Positions 1 through 11,842 of a DNA stretch of 64,000 nt are shown here, piece by piece. This DNA comes from Enoplolaimus lenunculus (Eukaryota > Nematoda > Enoplea > Enoplida > Thoracostomopsidae). Numbering within the stretch: position 1 is the first letter of the stretch; each line of letters starts with the position of its first letter. A program made the position numbers and the translations under genes. The stretch covers positions 20,439 through 84,438 of the forward strand of contig JASANG010002783.1 in assembly GCA_030248215.1 (NCBI GenBank), given 5' to 3'. Under the pieces are notes generated by a model that was not told where the DNA came from, ran no database searches, and worked only from the letters and a program-made list of their open reading frames with translations.

Positions 1-223
1 ATGAAAACATACCGGGTCAAGTCAAGTTGTGGCCAGATTTGCCAAGGTTTTTGTACTGTGACCCTTAGTGTAGCAGTAGTTTTTAAAACAAATTAGTTTT
101 TAATTTGGACTCCCTCGGGGCTATCGTGGCTCGCCCGTACATGAGCAAAGGCTGCCCAACAAACCAAAAACTATTTATTAAAATAACACAGTTTGAGCGT
201 ACGCATCTCGGACGTGTACAAGC
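1..223. other. Intergenic, no feature seen
   Basis: AT-rich. Only short shadow ORFs on both strands and no repeat that I recognise. Confidence 0.5.
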
Positions 224-423
224 AGTGGCAGATCCAGTAATTCCTGACTGGGGAATGTACTGGCAAAAGTTATGAAACACAATTTTTATTGTATGCTATA
301 TATGTACCAATTTTGTGAGGGAGAAAATTGCCTGGTAAGGATGGACCGTACCATTTTATCACAAAAATTTTTCTGACGAGGGTGTACGCCTGTCCACTAT
401 TCCATTCTGGAACCGCTAGTGTG
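224..423. mobile_element. hAT-like MITE, copy 1 of a small family
   Basis: The left edge reads AGTGGCAGATCCAG and the right edge GGAACCGCTAGTG, an imperfect inverted pair. The middle (TATGAAACAC, ACCATTTTA, TTCTGACGAGGG) recurs at 643-835 with the same order of blocks. No coding capacity. Confidence 0.55.
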
Positions 424-642
424 CATAAAATGGCAACGGTGCGCGTTTCCAATCACCAAAATTTCAGGTATAATTTTAATAAAGGCACGCCTATGGTTTT
501 CAAAAGAACCTGTTTGTTTCTAGAATCCAAATATGACGCTGTACCCATCCGGCCCAAATAGAATTTTGCCTATACCCAATAGTATCGTTGTAGTATACGA
601 AGCCTAACTTTGGAGCCTACTATTAAACCTACGTTCTATTCA

Positions 643-835
643 AAAGCGGATCCAAATATTTGTGACGTGGGGTCGGGTTGGCTAATGTTATGAAACGCAA
701 AAATTGTAAGGTAGGAACCATACCATTTTAACACAAAAAACATTCTGACGAGGGTGGGCGTACGCCCCCATCCGCCCACTGACGAGGGTGGGCGTACGCC
801 CCCATCCGCCCCCTCTGGATCCACTAGTGGATCTA
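643..835. mobile_element. hAT-like MITE, copy 2, with an internal duplication
   Basis: Begins GCGGATCC and ends GGATCCACTAG. It shares blocks with 224-423. The segment beginning CTGACGAGGGTGGGCGTACG is tandemly doubled at about 745-812 (period about 35 bp). Family-like pieces also occur at 50690-50850 in intron 10. Confidence 0.55.
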
Positions 836-1162
836 TTCCAGTATAAAGTACATGTGCTTACTGCTATGTACAGCTCGGTCATCGTTATGCATGTAATGGC
901 TGTTTTTTTTATTTTTAAGCCTTTTACATAATATTTGCTACGAAATTTTCAAATATTTCGAGCTTACACACAAGGGAGCTGTATTATTTTTTCGGGTTTC
1001 AAACGCGGCAGGTTCAGTAAAACCCTATATATATACAGTTTTTTTCGCTGAGAAATGTATAAGGGTGATTATATTTATGGATTTATAGTTTTGAAGAGAA
1101 TTTTACGAGCATCACACATCGAATATTGGCATTAACATTTAGTTTTCACATTTTCATGTGTA

Positions 1163-1609
1163 CTGGAGTGATCTGAATAAAGACGGCGAGGTTGATATTT
1201 ATTTCGGCTCTTCGGAGGGTACACCGCTCGCTATTCGGTTCCGGGTTGGGATTTATTTTTCAATTTATTTCGTGTAGTTGTTTAGTCAACACATCTAGAA
1301 CCTATGCCAGTCATCATGGATTAAGTTCATTAGTTTTGGAAAATACTTTTAACACTTGAGTGCTACGCTGCTACGAATGTTTGTAGTATTATAATTTGAC
1401 AGATCAATTAAATTCTTCTTTGATCTTAACTTGGTCCACGGAGCACTTACACAATTTATTTAGGGTAATTGACGCTCATGGACTAATTAGTAATTTTGGA
1501 CTCTATCCAATTACGGTCTATAATTGATCACACAGACTCCAATTGATTCATGCGCAAAATATGGACGTTAGAGTCTTATTGCCGTCCTTTCTTCTTCGTA
1601 TCACTACAG
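1163..1609. mobile_element. TA-flanked TIR element (mariner-like MITE), old full-length copy
   Basis: Flanked by TA at 1161-1162 and 1610-1611. The left end CTGGAGTGATCTGAATAA pairs with the right end, whose complement reads CTGTAGTGATACGAAGAA. It is 447 bp, nearly the size of the copy at 62909-63358, and shares inner blocks with it (GATATTTATTT, GAGGGTAC, TATTCGGTT). No transposase frame. Confidence 0.7.
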
Positions 1610-1611
1610 TA

Positions 1612-3452
1612 TTATGAGATAAATTCCTGGTCATAATCAATATTAAGGATACTAATGTCATTAGCATTTTTTACCGAACAGTTTGTCTCAGGCATAAACC
1701 TGACCCTACCATACTAAATAATATAGGAAATACTTTCGAACAAATTTTCATTGCTGTAAAGTACACGTGTTCTGTTCCCTTAATTTCTCGTTAATGTTTA
1801 TCCCTGCAAGTTGAAAAGGGTTAAAAATACATTCCGGAGCGCAAATAAATCATAGCTTCCCTGGCTCGCTGTTTACTATTTTGTTGACCGTTTTGAAGAT
1901 TAACCCTCGTTATTTTTATCCACAGCAAAAGCTAAACACACCGTGTATTTACCGTTGCGACCTATATATAGGTTTCTATAATTAGGCAATCTATGTGCTA
2001 AGTGCATTCAGCAAAACAGTATAATATTCATAATCCATATACTTTAACCAGGTTCGTATACAAGGGCTACTGAGTGGTTTATAATATGAGTTTTTGAAAG
2101 AATAGAATCAGTCTTTGCTCTTTATAGTGATTTAGATTTGAACCTCAAGTTTACAAACAGTTCAGTAAATCTTTCTCGCTCGCTACACTCGTTCAGGAAA
2201 ATGTCCAGTAATCATGCTGTATTGTTGTTACCCTTGAAGCCTGCCTTACGCGTCTTGGATGGGGTTTTTTTGGTAAACGAGCCTAATGGTTGATTGAAAG
2301 ATGATTTTAAGAGAGTACATCTAACATAAAACGTGAAGAGATATTAGGTTTTAATAATTGATATTTGGTTCAATATGGCAATGTGTATACAATGCAAACA
2401 ACCTTATATTTTTGAAACCGAAATGACGTGTGTATAAGAAAATGATTATTTTAAAATACACTAACGTGTATGTGTGTTGTTTGATAAACCTAAAAAATGG
2501 TTTGGTACAGTTAGCTGCCTGTTGAGGCTGTATTATTTGAATGAATTGTTCACAAATTTCTGACCGGGGGACGTGCGATATATAAAATTTGAAAAAAGTT
2601 TGCGAGTAGTACTAAATAGTTTAGGGTTTGATCTCTGTTATCAAACACTGCCTTGTATCCTTGTTAGAAAGGTTTGGCTTGGATGGATCTATGAAGTCCT
2701 CAGTGTATCCTATATTAGCTAACCGACCTAATACCATATTGCTGTAACAATTTATTTTCAAACAACAGTGGTTTGTTGCAATCTAGTATTGTTTGAAAAT
2801 AAAACTTGTAACTGTTATTAATAACCAGTCAGTAGGCTTCAACCGGAGGTGAAAAATAATAGCGGAACCGGATGTTGAGTGAAAAAAAATGATTTTAAAT
2901 TCATAGTAAATTTGTTGTTTTATTGGCAATTCTCAATAAATGATTTACAAAGTGTTTATTTTGATGAATTTTTGCCTCATAAACGGGAAAATTGTACTAA
3001 AAGCGTGCAGACGAAGTTTGAATCGTTCAATAATATATCGTGATTGCTTGTGTAAGCTGTCACATCTCTGCCTAAGCTGATAAACCTTAAGGAGGAATTT
3101 CACTAACAACGGAGGTGTATATAATCTGTTGCACCATGAAAAATGCACATTGTCATGTTGCCTCTAAAGCGTAAACATTGACAAAAAAGTTATTCATTCC
3201 TAACGGACTTGCTTTTATTGGCATTGTTTTTGTGACGCCCGCAATTTAAGTAATCTTTTAAGTACTATCATCTTTAAAGGATGTTTTGATCCATAAGTTA
3301 ACTTTAAACATAAAATTCACAGTATTTTTAAACTAAAATTTCAAGTAATTTATTGACACATATGATTGGCCTGGTTTGCATTGAACAAAGAGCGCATTTC
3401 ATATGAGTTTATGACATCAAAACAACGATGAAATAGACAATTTTACGTTTTA
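1612..3452. other. Intergenic, unique-looking AT-rich DNA
   Basis: No convincing exon, RNA gene or repeat. A short inverted pair around a poly-purine run lies at 2745-2815 (TATTTTCAAACAA with TTGTTTGAAAATA), which could be a small fold-back remnant. Confidence 0.4.
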
Positions 3453-3460
3453 TGTGCTTT

Positions 3461-3642
3461 GGCCCATAAAATCAGGGGTAGACCGTTTTTCTGTGGGACT
3501 GCAATAGAGTAAATCTTAAACTTTGTACTAATTTTTTGCTTATGTTCAGGCTTAAACTCACGCGTAAGCTCATGTTTACGCTTAGGCTTATGTTTGCAAA
3601 TGTGCTTATACTACTGTTACTTCCCTGTTCTATACATTGGCC
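3461..3642. mobile_element. Telomere-like MITE family (TTAGGC-rich interior)
   Basis: The left end GGCCCATAAAATCAGGGG and right end ...CTATACATTGGCC are inverted matches. The interior has CTTAAACTTT and degenerate TTAGGC, TTACGC and TTAGGCTTA runs. It is bordered by TGTGCTTT and TGTTTTTT (6 of 8 equal), compatible with an aged 8-bp hAT-type target duplication. Confidence 0.65.
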
Positions 3643-4842
3643 TGTTTTTTTAAAAAATGTATGAAATATATTGCGGGATTACGAGCAGTATTGATTGTTT
3701 TTAAACAAAAGTTGCCAACTAAAAGTGAACCAGAGTTGGTTTGGTTATAATAATGCCAGTTTTATAGGAATAAAACCTTATTTAAAAATGTAACATTTTG
3801 TTGTTTCAAAATTATCTGGGTTAATACACAAGCGATCATATTAATATTCACAAATGTGCAGCATCACTCACATGTTTGTAGATAACAGTAATTTGTGAAC
3901 AATTAAATTTAAATTCTCTCAAGCTTTAAGATTTTTTTAACTTTTTGCACGACTAAATTTAGTTTTTATATTTTGTTGTTTCTAGTTTAGTTTAGTTAGT
4001 TTTAGATGTAGGCAAACAACATCGTCGGTGCGCTATTCACAGTAATTTGGGCCACAAATCTATTGATCCACATGAGCATTAGCAGGAGACGCGGAGCGAT
4101 TGTTTGAAGGGACCAAATTGTGTCTAAGATATTTCAAAGAAGTTAAGCTTCTAGCTAATGGCGGATCAATAGTGGTAATGCAATAAAGTAACATTCAGCT
4201 TTTACATTAGTGGCCTCAATGGTCTATTTCAGGGTGGAGGGGCTGATTCCCCGCCCTTATTTACCACCTATAAGCCTTTGTAATGCTTCCTAACTAATAT
4301 GTATTTAATATTTGAGCATTGGTAGATCCAAACGAAACGGATCTTTACGTCGTGGAACCCCAATATGAGTCAAAACCAGGATTTTGTATTAGTTGCATTT
4401 GGTTTCTCGCTCGATTCGCTCATAAGCTTTTATCTCTGTTATTTATTGAACATACACTTCTGTCAGAAATGTCTACATCGCGATTCTGTAGCTAAGGTTG
4501 TTTTTGCTAATTTTGTATGGTTGATTAGCTATAATATTGCAAAACTCATTAATTATGAACGCCTTAAATGATTTGGTTGTATGACACAAATACTGTGAAA
4601 CATATTATTATTAGTTTAGAAACTATGGTGTGAACGTTGCCCAGTTTGTCAGATGTTTTTATTCAACCGAAATTATTGTTTTTGTGCGGTTACGTCGTAT
4701 GTCTCTAGCGAATTTTGAAACCCGTGATTCGAGTTTATTGAGGCAATACTTTTTTCAAGATTATACGTTTTAATTTATTTCATATGATTAAACCTGGCGT
4801 TTGCGGACACGTAACCAACTGGACAGGCAGGACAGTCTCAGC

Positions 4843-4978
4843 CCCATCCCCCTTAATAATTGTGCTCCCTTTGCTAGAAAATTTTTAGCCTTGCTTGTAA
4901 GTCAACGAAGACCTTTGTGTGGCCTCCTGAAAACTTTTTAGGTCTTTTTGCAAGGGAAGCTGGCTACGGGCCTGGACG
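4843..4978. mobile_element. hAT-like MITE, GGCCCGTAGCCAG family, partial
   Basis: Contains the family blocks GCCTTGCTTGTAAGTCA, CTCCTGAAAA and the end GCTGGCTACGGGCCTG. The left arm is degraded. The family recurs at least ten times in this window. Confidence 0.6.
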
Positions 4979-5009
4979 ATTGCTTAGTTTTATATTAAAT
5001 TTAAAACTG

Positions 5010-5317
5010 TTGAGTCTATTTCTAAGCCTTAGCCGTAAGCGTAAGTCTCGCCGTAAGACTAAGCCTACAACTAAACCAAAGCCTAAAAATTAGTCTTTAA
5101 GCCTACAACTAAACCTAAGCCTAAAAATTAGTCTTTAAGCCTACAACTAAACCTAAGCCTAAAAAATTAGTCTTTAAACCTACAACTAAACCTAAGCCTA
5201 AAAATTAGTCTTTAAGCCTACAACTAAACCTACGCCTAAAAAATTAGTCTAAAGCTGAAGCGTGCTCTATTGTAGTCCTGCGAAAAAAAACTCACCCATC
5301 AAAGTAAAACATGGGTC
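5010..5317. repeat. GCCTAA-rich minisatellite inside a telomere-like MITE
   Basis: About five copies of a 38-39 bp unit (blocks ACAACTAAACCTAAGCCTAA, then AATTAGTCTTTAAGCCT) at about 5064-5255, within a reversed copy of the telomere-like MITE. The right end has the family blocks TGCTCTATTGTAGTCCTGCG and ACATGGGTC. One GCCTAA-bearing segment seems to have been amplified. Confidence 0.75.
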
Positions 5318-5984
5318 ACTTATGCTATGGAATGTTGTTTTACTTTCAATGTTAATCCAATTTGTAATAGGCTATTTCTGGTAATAATTTACATGTCAAC
5401 ACACAAATCTAAAGTAAATTCAAACACGTCCATTTGTGGAAATTTATATCAACGAATGCTCTTCACAACTTTTCAGTCGATAACACAGGAACCGCCACGT
5501 TTGAAATGATGTCTTCAAACGTATTAACCTTCCTTCCAATATCCTCGCTACCTCACTGACGTTGACTAGTATTTTCCAGTTCCGGTTTTATCAACACAAT
5601 TGTGAAACAACACGCAGTGCTAAAAAGTTCACACCGCTCAACTTTTAGTACGAAGTCACATTGGTTTTTCATAAGTTCAAAAAATGTTCTGTTGCCTTTG
5701 GGCGCAATTCAGCCAATCGTAGAGCAATATTTGATGTCGTCGCATTAAAAGTACAGCTAAATCTTGTTGAACCATGCGAATTTAGTCCATTCAATTGGCC
5801 CTTAGGCTGTCTCAAATGTTGTGAGCAAATATTCCCGATGATTTTTAAACGCTGTTCATTGGTTATTCAATTCATGTACACCCGTTGGACGCGGTGTGAC
5901 CTCTAGCTGCATTTCTATTCTAAAACATATTTTCATCACTCAAGACGGCTGAACTGAGTTGGTGGGGGGAAGATTGGCCACAAC
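5318..5984. other. Intergenic, nothing recognised
   Basis: Open frames of 60-81 codons on the + strand have no recognisable motif, and their codon use is not distinct from background. Confidence 0.4.
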
Positions 5985-6255
5985 ATTCAGACGAATCGAC
6001 GACACTCCGTCGCCGGACAACTCGTCGCCCACTGCAACAACTTTCAGATGAACCTATGACAATTCGTCGCAGGCAACTTGTCGCGCAACAGCGTCCTAAA
6101 GCCTATGAATAAATGTAAGCATAATCGAACGCCTAACCCTAAGCCTTTACCTAAGTCCTAAGGCTGAGCATAATGATGGCGGAGGAATTGTCGAGTTAAT
6201 CAAATATCGGATTACAACTTGTCGGTCGACGAGTTATCGTTCGACAAATTGTCGT
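5985..6255. mobile_element. GTCG-rich palindromic element
   Basis: Left half: GACGAATCGACGAC, GACAACTCGTCG, GACAATTCGTCG. Right half: AACTTGTCGGTCGACG, ACAAATTGTCGTGAT. The halves are inverted relatives around a centre of degenerate GCCTAA hexamers (about 6095-6165). It looks like a MITE; its exact ends are not clear. Confidence 0.55.
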
Positions 6256-6719
6256 GATACGCATTCACAATTTCGTATATCTGAAATAGAAAATTCTATT
6301 TCTGATATTCTGATAAATTCGATAATCTGCATACAAATCCGGCCAGAGCTGCTGGTTATGAAAAAATATCCGATGCCCATCGCTATAGCTATGAAACTTG
6401 TGTTTCTGCATAGTTTCAACGAAACAAATATTTGTTCATCGAAACTTTGCTATACGCAGCGTTTCTCGCTGTGTAGTCCCGAACCGCATTTAGCGACTTT
6501 ATTTATACCGTCTTCGTTTTAGGTTTTTCCCTCAAATCCTACTTTTGTGCAAGCGTCACAGCGTTGCCTATTGGATTACGTTCAGTTGGTTAGATTTTGT
6601 ATTCTTTTTGCCTCATACCCGTCCGCCCTTATAAATACAAAAAATTGGATTGTTTTAAAAACATATAAAACGAACCACGCTTATATTATGCAAGTCAGTG
6701 AGAATGAATATGATGCGAG

Positions 6720-6892
6720 CCCCGTAGCCAAGCCTAGACGAAGGTTAAAGGCGTTAGACCACCTGGAAACTTTTTACCGTTCCGGGAGAAAAGTTTCAAC
6801 GCATCTTGTGAAGTCGTATGAAGTCCTTGTATACCCCTCCTGAAAATTTTTTTAGCCTCCGTTAGCATTTTGAACTGACTACCGGCCTGGTA
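6720..6892. mobile_element. hAT-like MITE, GGCCCGTAGCCAG family, diverged
   Basis: Left GCCCCGTAGCCAAGCC, middle CCCCTCCTGAAAATTTTTTT, right CTACCGGCCTGG. The ORF over it (6547-6843) is incidental. Confidence 0.5.
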
Positions 6893-7244
6893 CAATTTAT
6901 CCGCTTATCTCGAGCAGGGTGCAGCAAGCGATAGCCGTGTTGACCATTGTTCCTTCGAAAGAATTTTTAAAAAGTATACTTGTGTCAATAACAAAATATT
7001 AGTAGTAAAAAATTAACTCATATACACGTCATATATACCGTATTGCAATTGGCTATTGCCCTCTCTAAAATTCTGGCAAAACCCACGTTTAGAGTATAGT
7101 TGCACTGGCTCAGCTGTAATATTATACAGAGTCTGTATTTTTGTCGAGCCAAGCTTTTGTCTTAAAAGAATCCAATTAGGTTGATGTCGCCTGTCTATTT
7201 GATGTAGTTTTGAAGGCTTTTCTTACAGTTAACCAGGATTTTAT

Positions 7245-7435
7245 ACAGGCCTGTAGCCAGTTTTAAACACATTCTATGCGGGAAGGTTTAAAAAAATTTT
7301 TAGGAAGTGGTTTACAAGGTGTTTATGCGACACTTACAAGCAAGGTTCAAACTTTTCTAGAAGGGCACCAAGTTTAGTCTGTGTGGTCAAAATGTTACCA
7401 AGAGGGGGTGAGCCGCTCTGTCGCCTCTATGGCTA
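7245..7435. mobile_element. hAT-like MITE, same family, diverged
   Basis: Starts CAGGCCTGTAGCCAG. Has TACAAGCAAGGTTCAAACTT and TTCTAGAAGGGCACC, and ends near GCCTCTATGGCTAC. Confidence 0.5.
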
Positions 7436-7654
7436 CACGTTCAATGCTTATTTTAGGATAGAGTAAGCAAGCAATGGTGTGAGGTTCAAAACAATACAAA
7501 AATACGAGAGTTGCACGCAGTACAGACACACATTCACGGTTTAGTCGGCAAGATGAAGTAGCAGGTGTTTAGTGAAGCGAATTTGTGTGGGAATTTAAAA
7601 AAATGGACAATTTTAAATTTCGGGTTTTTTTCGCAGGTTGCGATCAGAACGGGC

Positions 7655-7815
7655 GCGTAGCTAATGATGGGGCCCAGGGTCGCTCAGCTGTCTTGGAAAA
7701 ACTTTGGCTCAAACTTAGAAAATATCCAACGTTGCTTGTATTCGTCGTTAAAATCCCTTTCCTGAAAAATTTTCAGCGCCCTCACTAGCATTGGTGAGAT
7801 GGCTACGGGCGTGGA
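7655..7815. mobile_element. hAT-like MITE, same family
   Basis: Starts GGGCGCGTAGCTAATG and ends GAGATGGCTACGGGCGTGG. The inner block TTTCCTGAAAAATTTTCAGC is typical. The 67-codon frame at 7585-7788 lies inside it and is not a gene. Confidence 0.6.
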
Positions 7816-8739
7816 TGAGAAGAGTATTTAGGTTTGAAAATGTATTGATAATGTTTTCTCAATTACGTCTTAATTATTTCAGACCTTCTGGGTGTGATTT
7901 GATGTTATTGGTTAGAAACATATAAATAAGCCGGGATTAAAGTTCGCGAGCATGTGAGTTCATTTGTTTACTTGCAGATGTATATCTTAGCCGCAATATT
8001 TACAAATTTTCAAGGTTCACTATACATTCATTGTATTTGACGTCAAGCATGGTTCGCGTGGGCTTAACCGCAATTCTGGTTTCAGAATGCAGGCCACATC
8101 AATTAATACTTTAGTGTTCGTACTTCCGTGTCAATTTTCATAAGCTGTGCAATTACCTGACTGTTCGTCTTTTTGAAACTAACTTCTTTTGTTCCTTTGT
8201 CTTGTTATACAGAACGTTGCACGAGTCATTTCTGATAATTCGTTATTGTTTTCGACCGATATCAGGATAATACCGTTTATGCAGGAGAATATAATAGCCT
8301 ATTTTCGATATTCGCTAAAGCGATTTTATGACGATATTTGAATATAAAATTTGTTTTGCAAATTCTACGAAATTATGATTTGGTATAGCGCTTCGTAGAT
8401 AAGAATATCTTTTTGCAGTTATAAAAGATTGAAATTATGCAACTTGCAAAAATAAGGTTCTTAATTTTTGGCTTTGAATTAAATTCTCGATATAAATATT
8501 TACTGTAACCTATTAAAGTTTAGACAAAACGAAAAATATTGTTGCAGTATTTTTGCCTGTAGTGTGATTACAATCGCTTTAGTAAGGTAAAATCAAATTT
8601 GAACTTCACAACCAACTCTCAAGCATTCTGCGTATGATTGAAAGACCTGAACTGTTCTGCTGCAAATACTAAAAACAAAAAGGAGTATAATTTGTAGAAT
8701 TGTATGTTTTGGTTTACGTTTTTCTTTAAGGTAAGTCTT
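7816..8739. other. Intergenic, no feature seen
   Basis: AT-rich, without repeats or frames that I can support. Minus-strand sequence at about 8589-8739 would continue the frame of the ORF at 8949-9352 if the MITE were left out. Confidence 0.4.
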
Positions 8740-8747
8740 AGGATTGG

Positions 8748-8940
8748 CGGACCATGTAAAGATCAGGGGCGGAAAGTTTTTGCGTGGGAGTAGAATAGAG
8801 TAAGCTTAAGCTTTAGACTCTTTTTTGCTTGACTTAAGCGTAGGCTTGGCTTAGGAATATGATCATTCTTATGCTTACGGTTAGGCTTAGGATTACGAAT
8901 ATGCTTATAATACTGTTCCGCCCCTGTTCTTTACATTGGC
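8748..8940. mobile_element. Telomere-like MITE with a perfect 8-bp target duplication
   Basis: Flanked by AGGATTGG at 8740-8747 and 8941-8948. The ends CGGACCATGTAAAGATCAGG and ...CCTGTTCTTTACATTGGC are inverted matches. The interior has AATAGAGTAAGCTTAAGCTT, then TTAGGC-like hexamers. The 8-bp duplication points to hAT-type insertion. This is the best-bounded member of the family here. Confidence 0.85.
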
Positions 8941-8948
8941 AGGATTGG

Positions 8949-9352
8949 TGAAGATCACGCTAGAGATGACGTATTGGAAAGCTCGTTGTAACGAAATTCT
9001 GATTCTCAGAGTACCAGCGTTTGTTGCAATCGCTAATGAGGAATTTTGTGGATAAATAGGCAATTGTCGCGTTAGACCAAATACGGAGTTTGTGCAATTG
9101 TCGTTTGAGCAATCGTTGTTCACGTAACTTACAAAATAATCATCAAAGTATACACGTATGGACAAGGGTGTCACCACGGAGGGCATTGACAGACCGTTCC
9201 CTGCCAAATTCTGCTGATGCACTTCCCCAAATAAACTCAGTCTAAAAGTAAACAATCTTGAATTGTAATTGTAGGTGTCCCTCGACATTATTCGGTGCCC
9301 ACCCAAATATAATTTTCCGCGGACGCTCGTGCGTATGGAAATGTGGAATCTG
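8949..9352 (-). CDS. Unrecognised minus-strand ORF, possible exon or gene fragment
   Basis: On the minus strand, an acceptor-like TTTGTATCAG sits just before the frame that starts YRFHISIRTSVRGKLYLGG. The frame stays open for about 135 codons of mixed, protein-like composition, including TFRLSLFGEVHQQ, VYFDDYFVSYVNNDCSND and SSLAIATNAGTLRIRISLQ. The two Cys and alternating hydrophobic strands suggest a secreted beta-rich domain, but I recognise no family. The frame then runs into the MITE at 8748-8940. Without that insertion and one target copy it would stay open about 50 codons more. Codon use is less AT-driven than its surroundings. It may be an exon, a decaying gene or chance. Confidence 0.35.
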
Positions 9353-9601
9353 TACTGATACAAATTTTATTTAAGGTTTTTAGGTTTCATGTTTACTAAG
9401 TTTTTAAATTTGCCAAATGTTTTCAAACCAAACGTCAACAACAAGCCAGTTCACTCGATTGGCAATTCACTCACATAGGTTTCAGTAATGAAGCGGTCAG
9501 TACAGTTTTTGTTGTCAGTTCAAACGGGATATTAATATTTGGGCAACCTAAAATTTTATAAACATACAACTCTAAAATAGTTTCTGGTAACTGAATGTAG
9601 G

Positions 9602-9813
9602 GCCCATATTCTGAAACGCGTATAGCACCTATTATCAGTCAACGATATGTTTTCAAACTAGCGAACATCTGCAATTGCACATCTCAAAACTGGTGCAGAA
9701 ATAGGACCAATCAAACGCGAACGATATGATGAATCTCGAATTTTACAATGCGCTGTTCCAAAGGTACAGAACCTATCACCAACTGGTGCTACATACATTT
9801 GAGAATATGGGCT
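9602..9813. mobile_element. TIR element, GCCCATATTCT family
   Basis: Left GCCCATATTCTGAAACGCGT and ATAGCACCTATTATCAG. Right CACCAACTGGTGCTAC and TTTGAGAATATGGGC. The two ends are inverted relatives. Related pieces: 15355-15400, 22972-23140, 23495-23550, 43185-43225 and 54955-55195. Confidence 0.7.
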
Positions 9814-10909
9814 TAGGCGTTTGTATTACAGTATTTTTGCGTTATTTAAAATAATAACGGCTCCTGTACATTTCCTTCGACAGGCTTAGACTCAAGCTCA
9901 TGTTTAGGCTTACAAAACGCTTAAGCTTAAGCCTAGAGCCTGAGCCTAAGCCTGGCTGAAACTACGACTTAATCGTTAACATTAAAGATGGATGAAAGTG
10001 TTTAAGAGCCATGATAATAGCTTGCGCGGTTAGCTGATTCCTACGTTTTGTATGATGATATGCGCTACTCAGTTTGAATGATAACTGATAACTTCGTATT
10101 GTTCATATTAATTGCAGAATTGCATTGCGACTGCAGTGTTATTGAACTTATCGTGGTAACGACTTTTAGTTATTTAAAAGATAATGGTTGAGCTTTTGAA
10201 ACATTACTTGTGTATGACTTCATGCCTCAGTAAAAGTGCCAAGCAATTATTTAACTAATTTATCGTTTGTGAAAACGTACTTAAGTTAAGTCAAAGCTTA
10301 CGTTGCTGAACAAATTAGATACGTTTTAGACTAACAGTTCAGTCATTTTAACTGTGGTCGAATACATAGGTGCAAACGTGGAATTTACCTGTACTTAAAA
10401 AGTTAAGCATGTGGCTTTTATGTCGGTAACTTACGTATATTTACGAAAACCATACTTACGTAAGATTTCTGAAATTCAACCATTTTGTGCGTCTTTCCTT
10501 CGCATAATTAAAATGTCGACAAGAATTTTTAAATTAATTTTGCTTTTCATTTAATTTTTGGAGTATATATAATTATAAACCTAATTTCGTTCTTGGTTTT
10601 TGTTAACTTTAAATCGGGCATAATAACTAATCTATAGTTGGTTATGCAATTAAATTTAAGATGCGCCAATCAAACACGTTTGTGATTGAGAATATCTTAA
10701 TTTCTGGCTCTTGTTCACTTTCCGGTTAAGATTAAGGTTTACGCTTAAGTTTAGGAAAAGGCTTAATCAAATATTTAGGTTGTGTTTTTCTTAACTAAAG
10801 ACATCACATAAGCATAATCACAAGCGTAAACGTGGGTGAAACTGCCTACAAAAGCCGATTTTCTCGTAAGAAGTCCAGCTGCAATCATGTAGCGGTAGGC
10901 TTGTGTATA
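9814..10909. other. Intergenic with loose GCCTAA/TTAGGC runs
   Basis: Telomere-like hexamers of both senses at 9885-9955, preceded by ATAACGGCTCCTGTAC, the start of the TIR family seen whole at 42569-42758. Weaker TTTACGCTTAAG runs are at 10735-10830. Otherwise nothing. Confidence 0.5.
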
Positions 10910-10917
10910 TACATATA

Positions 10918-11295
10918 CAGTGGCGGATCCAGGATCTCAAAATGGGGGGCAAAATTTCACAGGTAATAAACTTATTTTTGACCCATACTGTAGTGACCCA
11001 AATAAGAGGGGGTCCCCATTTTGAGTCCCAATTAATAGGAGACCGTATCCCTAATAAGAATCTGTAAGCGGGTAGAGTCCTTCAACCCTTGTTTAGAATC
11101 CATAAATGTCTATTATCCCTAATTGTAGCGCATAAATGACTCCAGGGCCAAGAAACTTTAACGCGTTCTTATACTATTGTGTATAAAACAGAGAAACAAA
11201 CAGCGTAGAACAGCAACTCACACTATATAATTTTTGTCGAGATGCTGTTGGGATGAGGCCACGGCCGGGGTGGGGCCCCCGTGGATCCGCCATTG
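10918..11295. mobile_element. hAT-type MITE (CAGTGGCGGATCC family) with a nested TA element
   Basis: 8-bp duplication TACATATA at 10910-10917 and 11296-11303. The ends CAGTGGCGGATCCAGGATCT and ...GTGGATCCGCCATTG are inverted. Family members here are about 174 bp. This one is 378 bp because a copy of the TA-flanked mariner-like element begins at 10988, after the TA in the MITE's GACCCATAC motif. The nested copy is incomplete on its right side, and part of the host MITE is also gone there. Confidence 0.9.
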
Positions 11296-11842
11296 TACAT
11301 ATATATGTAATATATATCGTATATATGTATAATATATAAAAATTAACGAACGAACGAGAATGATGATACATCTTGTTGAAAACAGACACAATTATAGATT
11401 TCTTTAATAAAATCTGCAGAATTCTTTTGTAGAATAAATGTTATCGAAGTGAATTTTAGGCTTTTCTGTGCTTATTTAAAGCACCGTAACAAACCTTTAT
11501 ATATGTTTATATACAATTTGCCTGATGCAATTTAATTACATGATTTAGCAGCTGGCGTCTCTTTAGTTTTCAGTTATCTCGTTTTGAAATTTGACTTAAA
11601 TTTATCCTGTGCCGAAGAAGTGCAAAATATTTGTTCGCTTTAGTTTGAGCTCAGATTCGTCGTGTTGTTTTCGTTTCTTAAGGTTTTGTAGAATTAATTT
11701 AATTTTTAATGGTATCTTTTAGTAGTGTTTAGCTGAATATTTTCATATAGACAGCTGTTTGCTCAAATATGAATTGGAGTTGCTGCGTGCGATACTTGCT
11801 TGAAATAACTTTACGAATGTAGTAAACTGAAATAGTTCTAAA

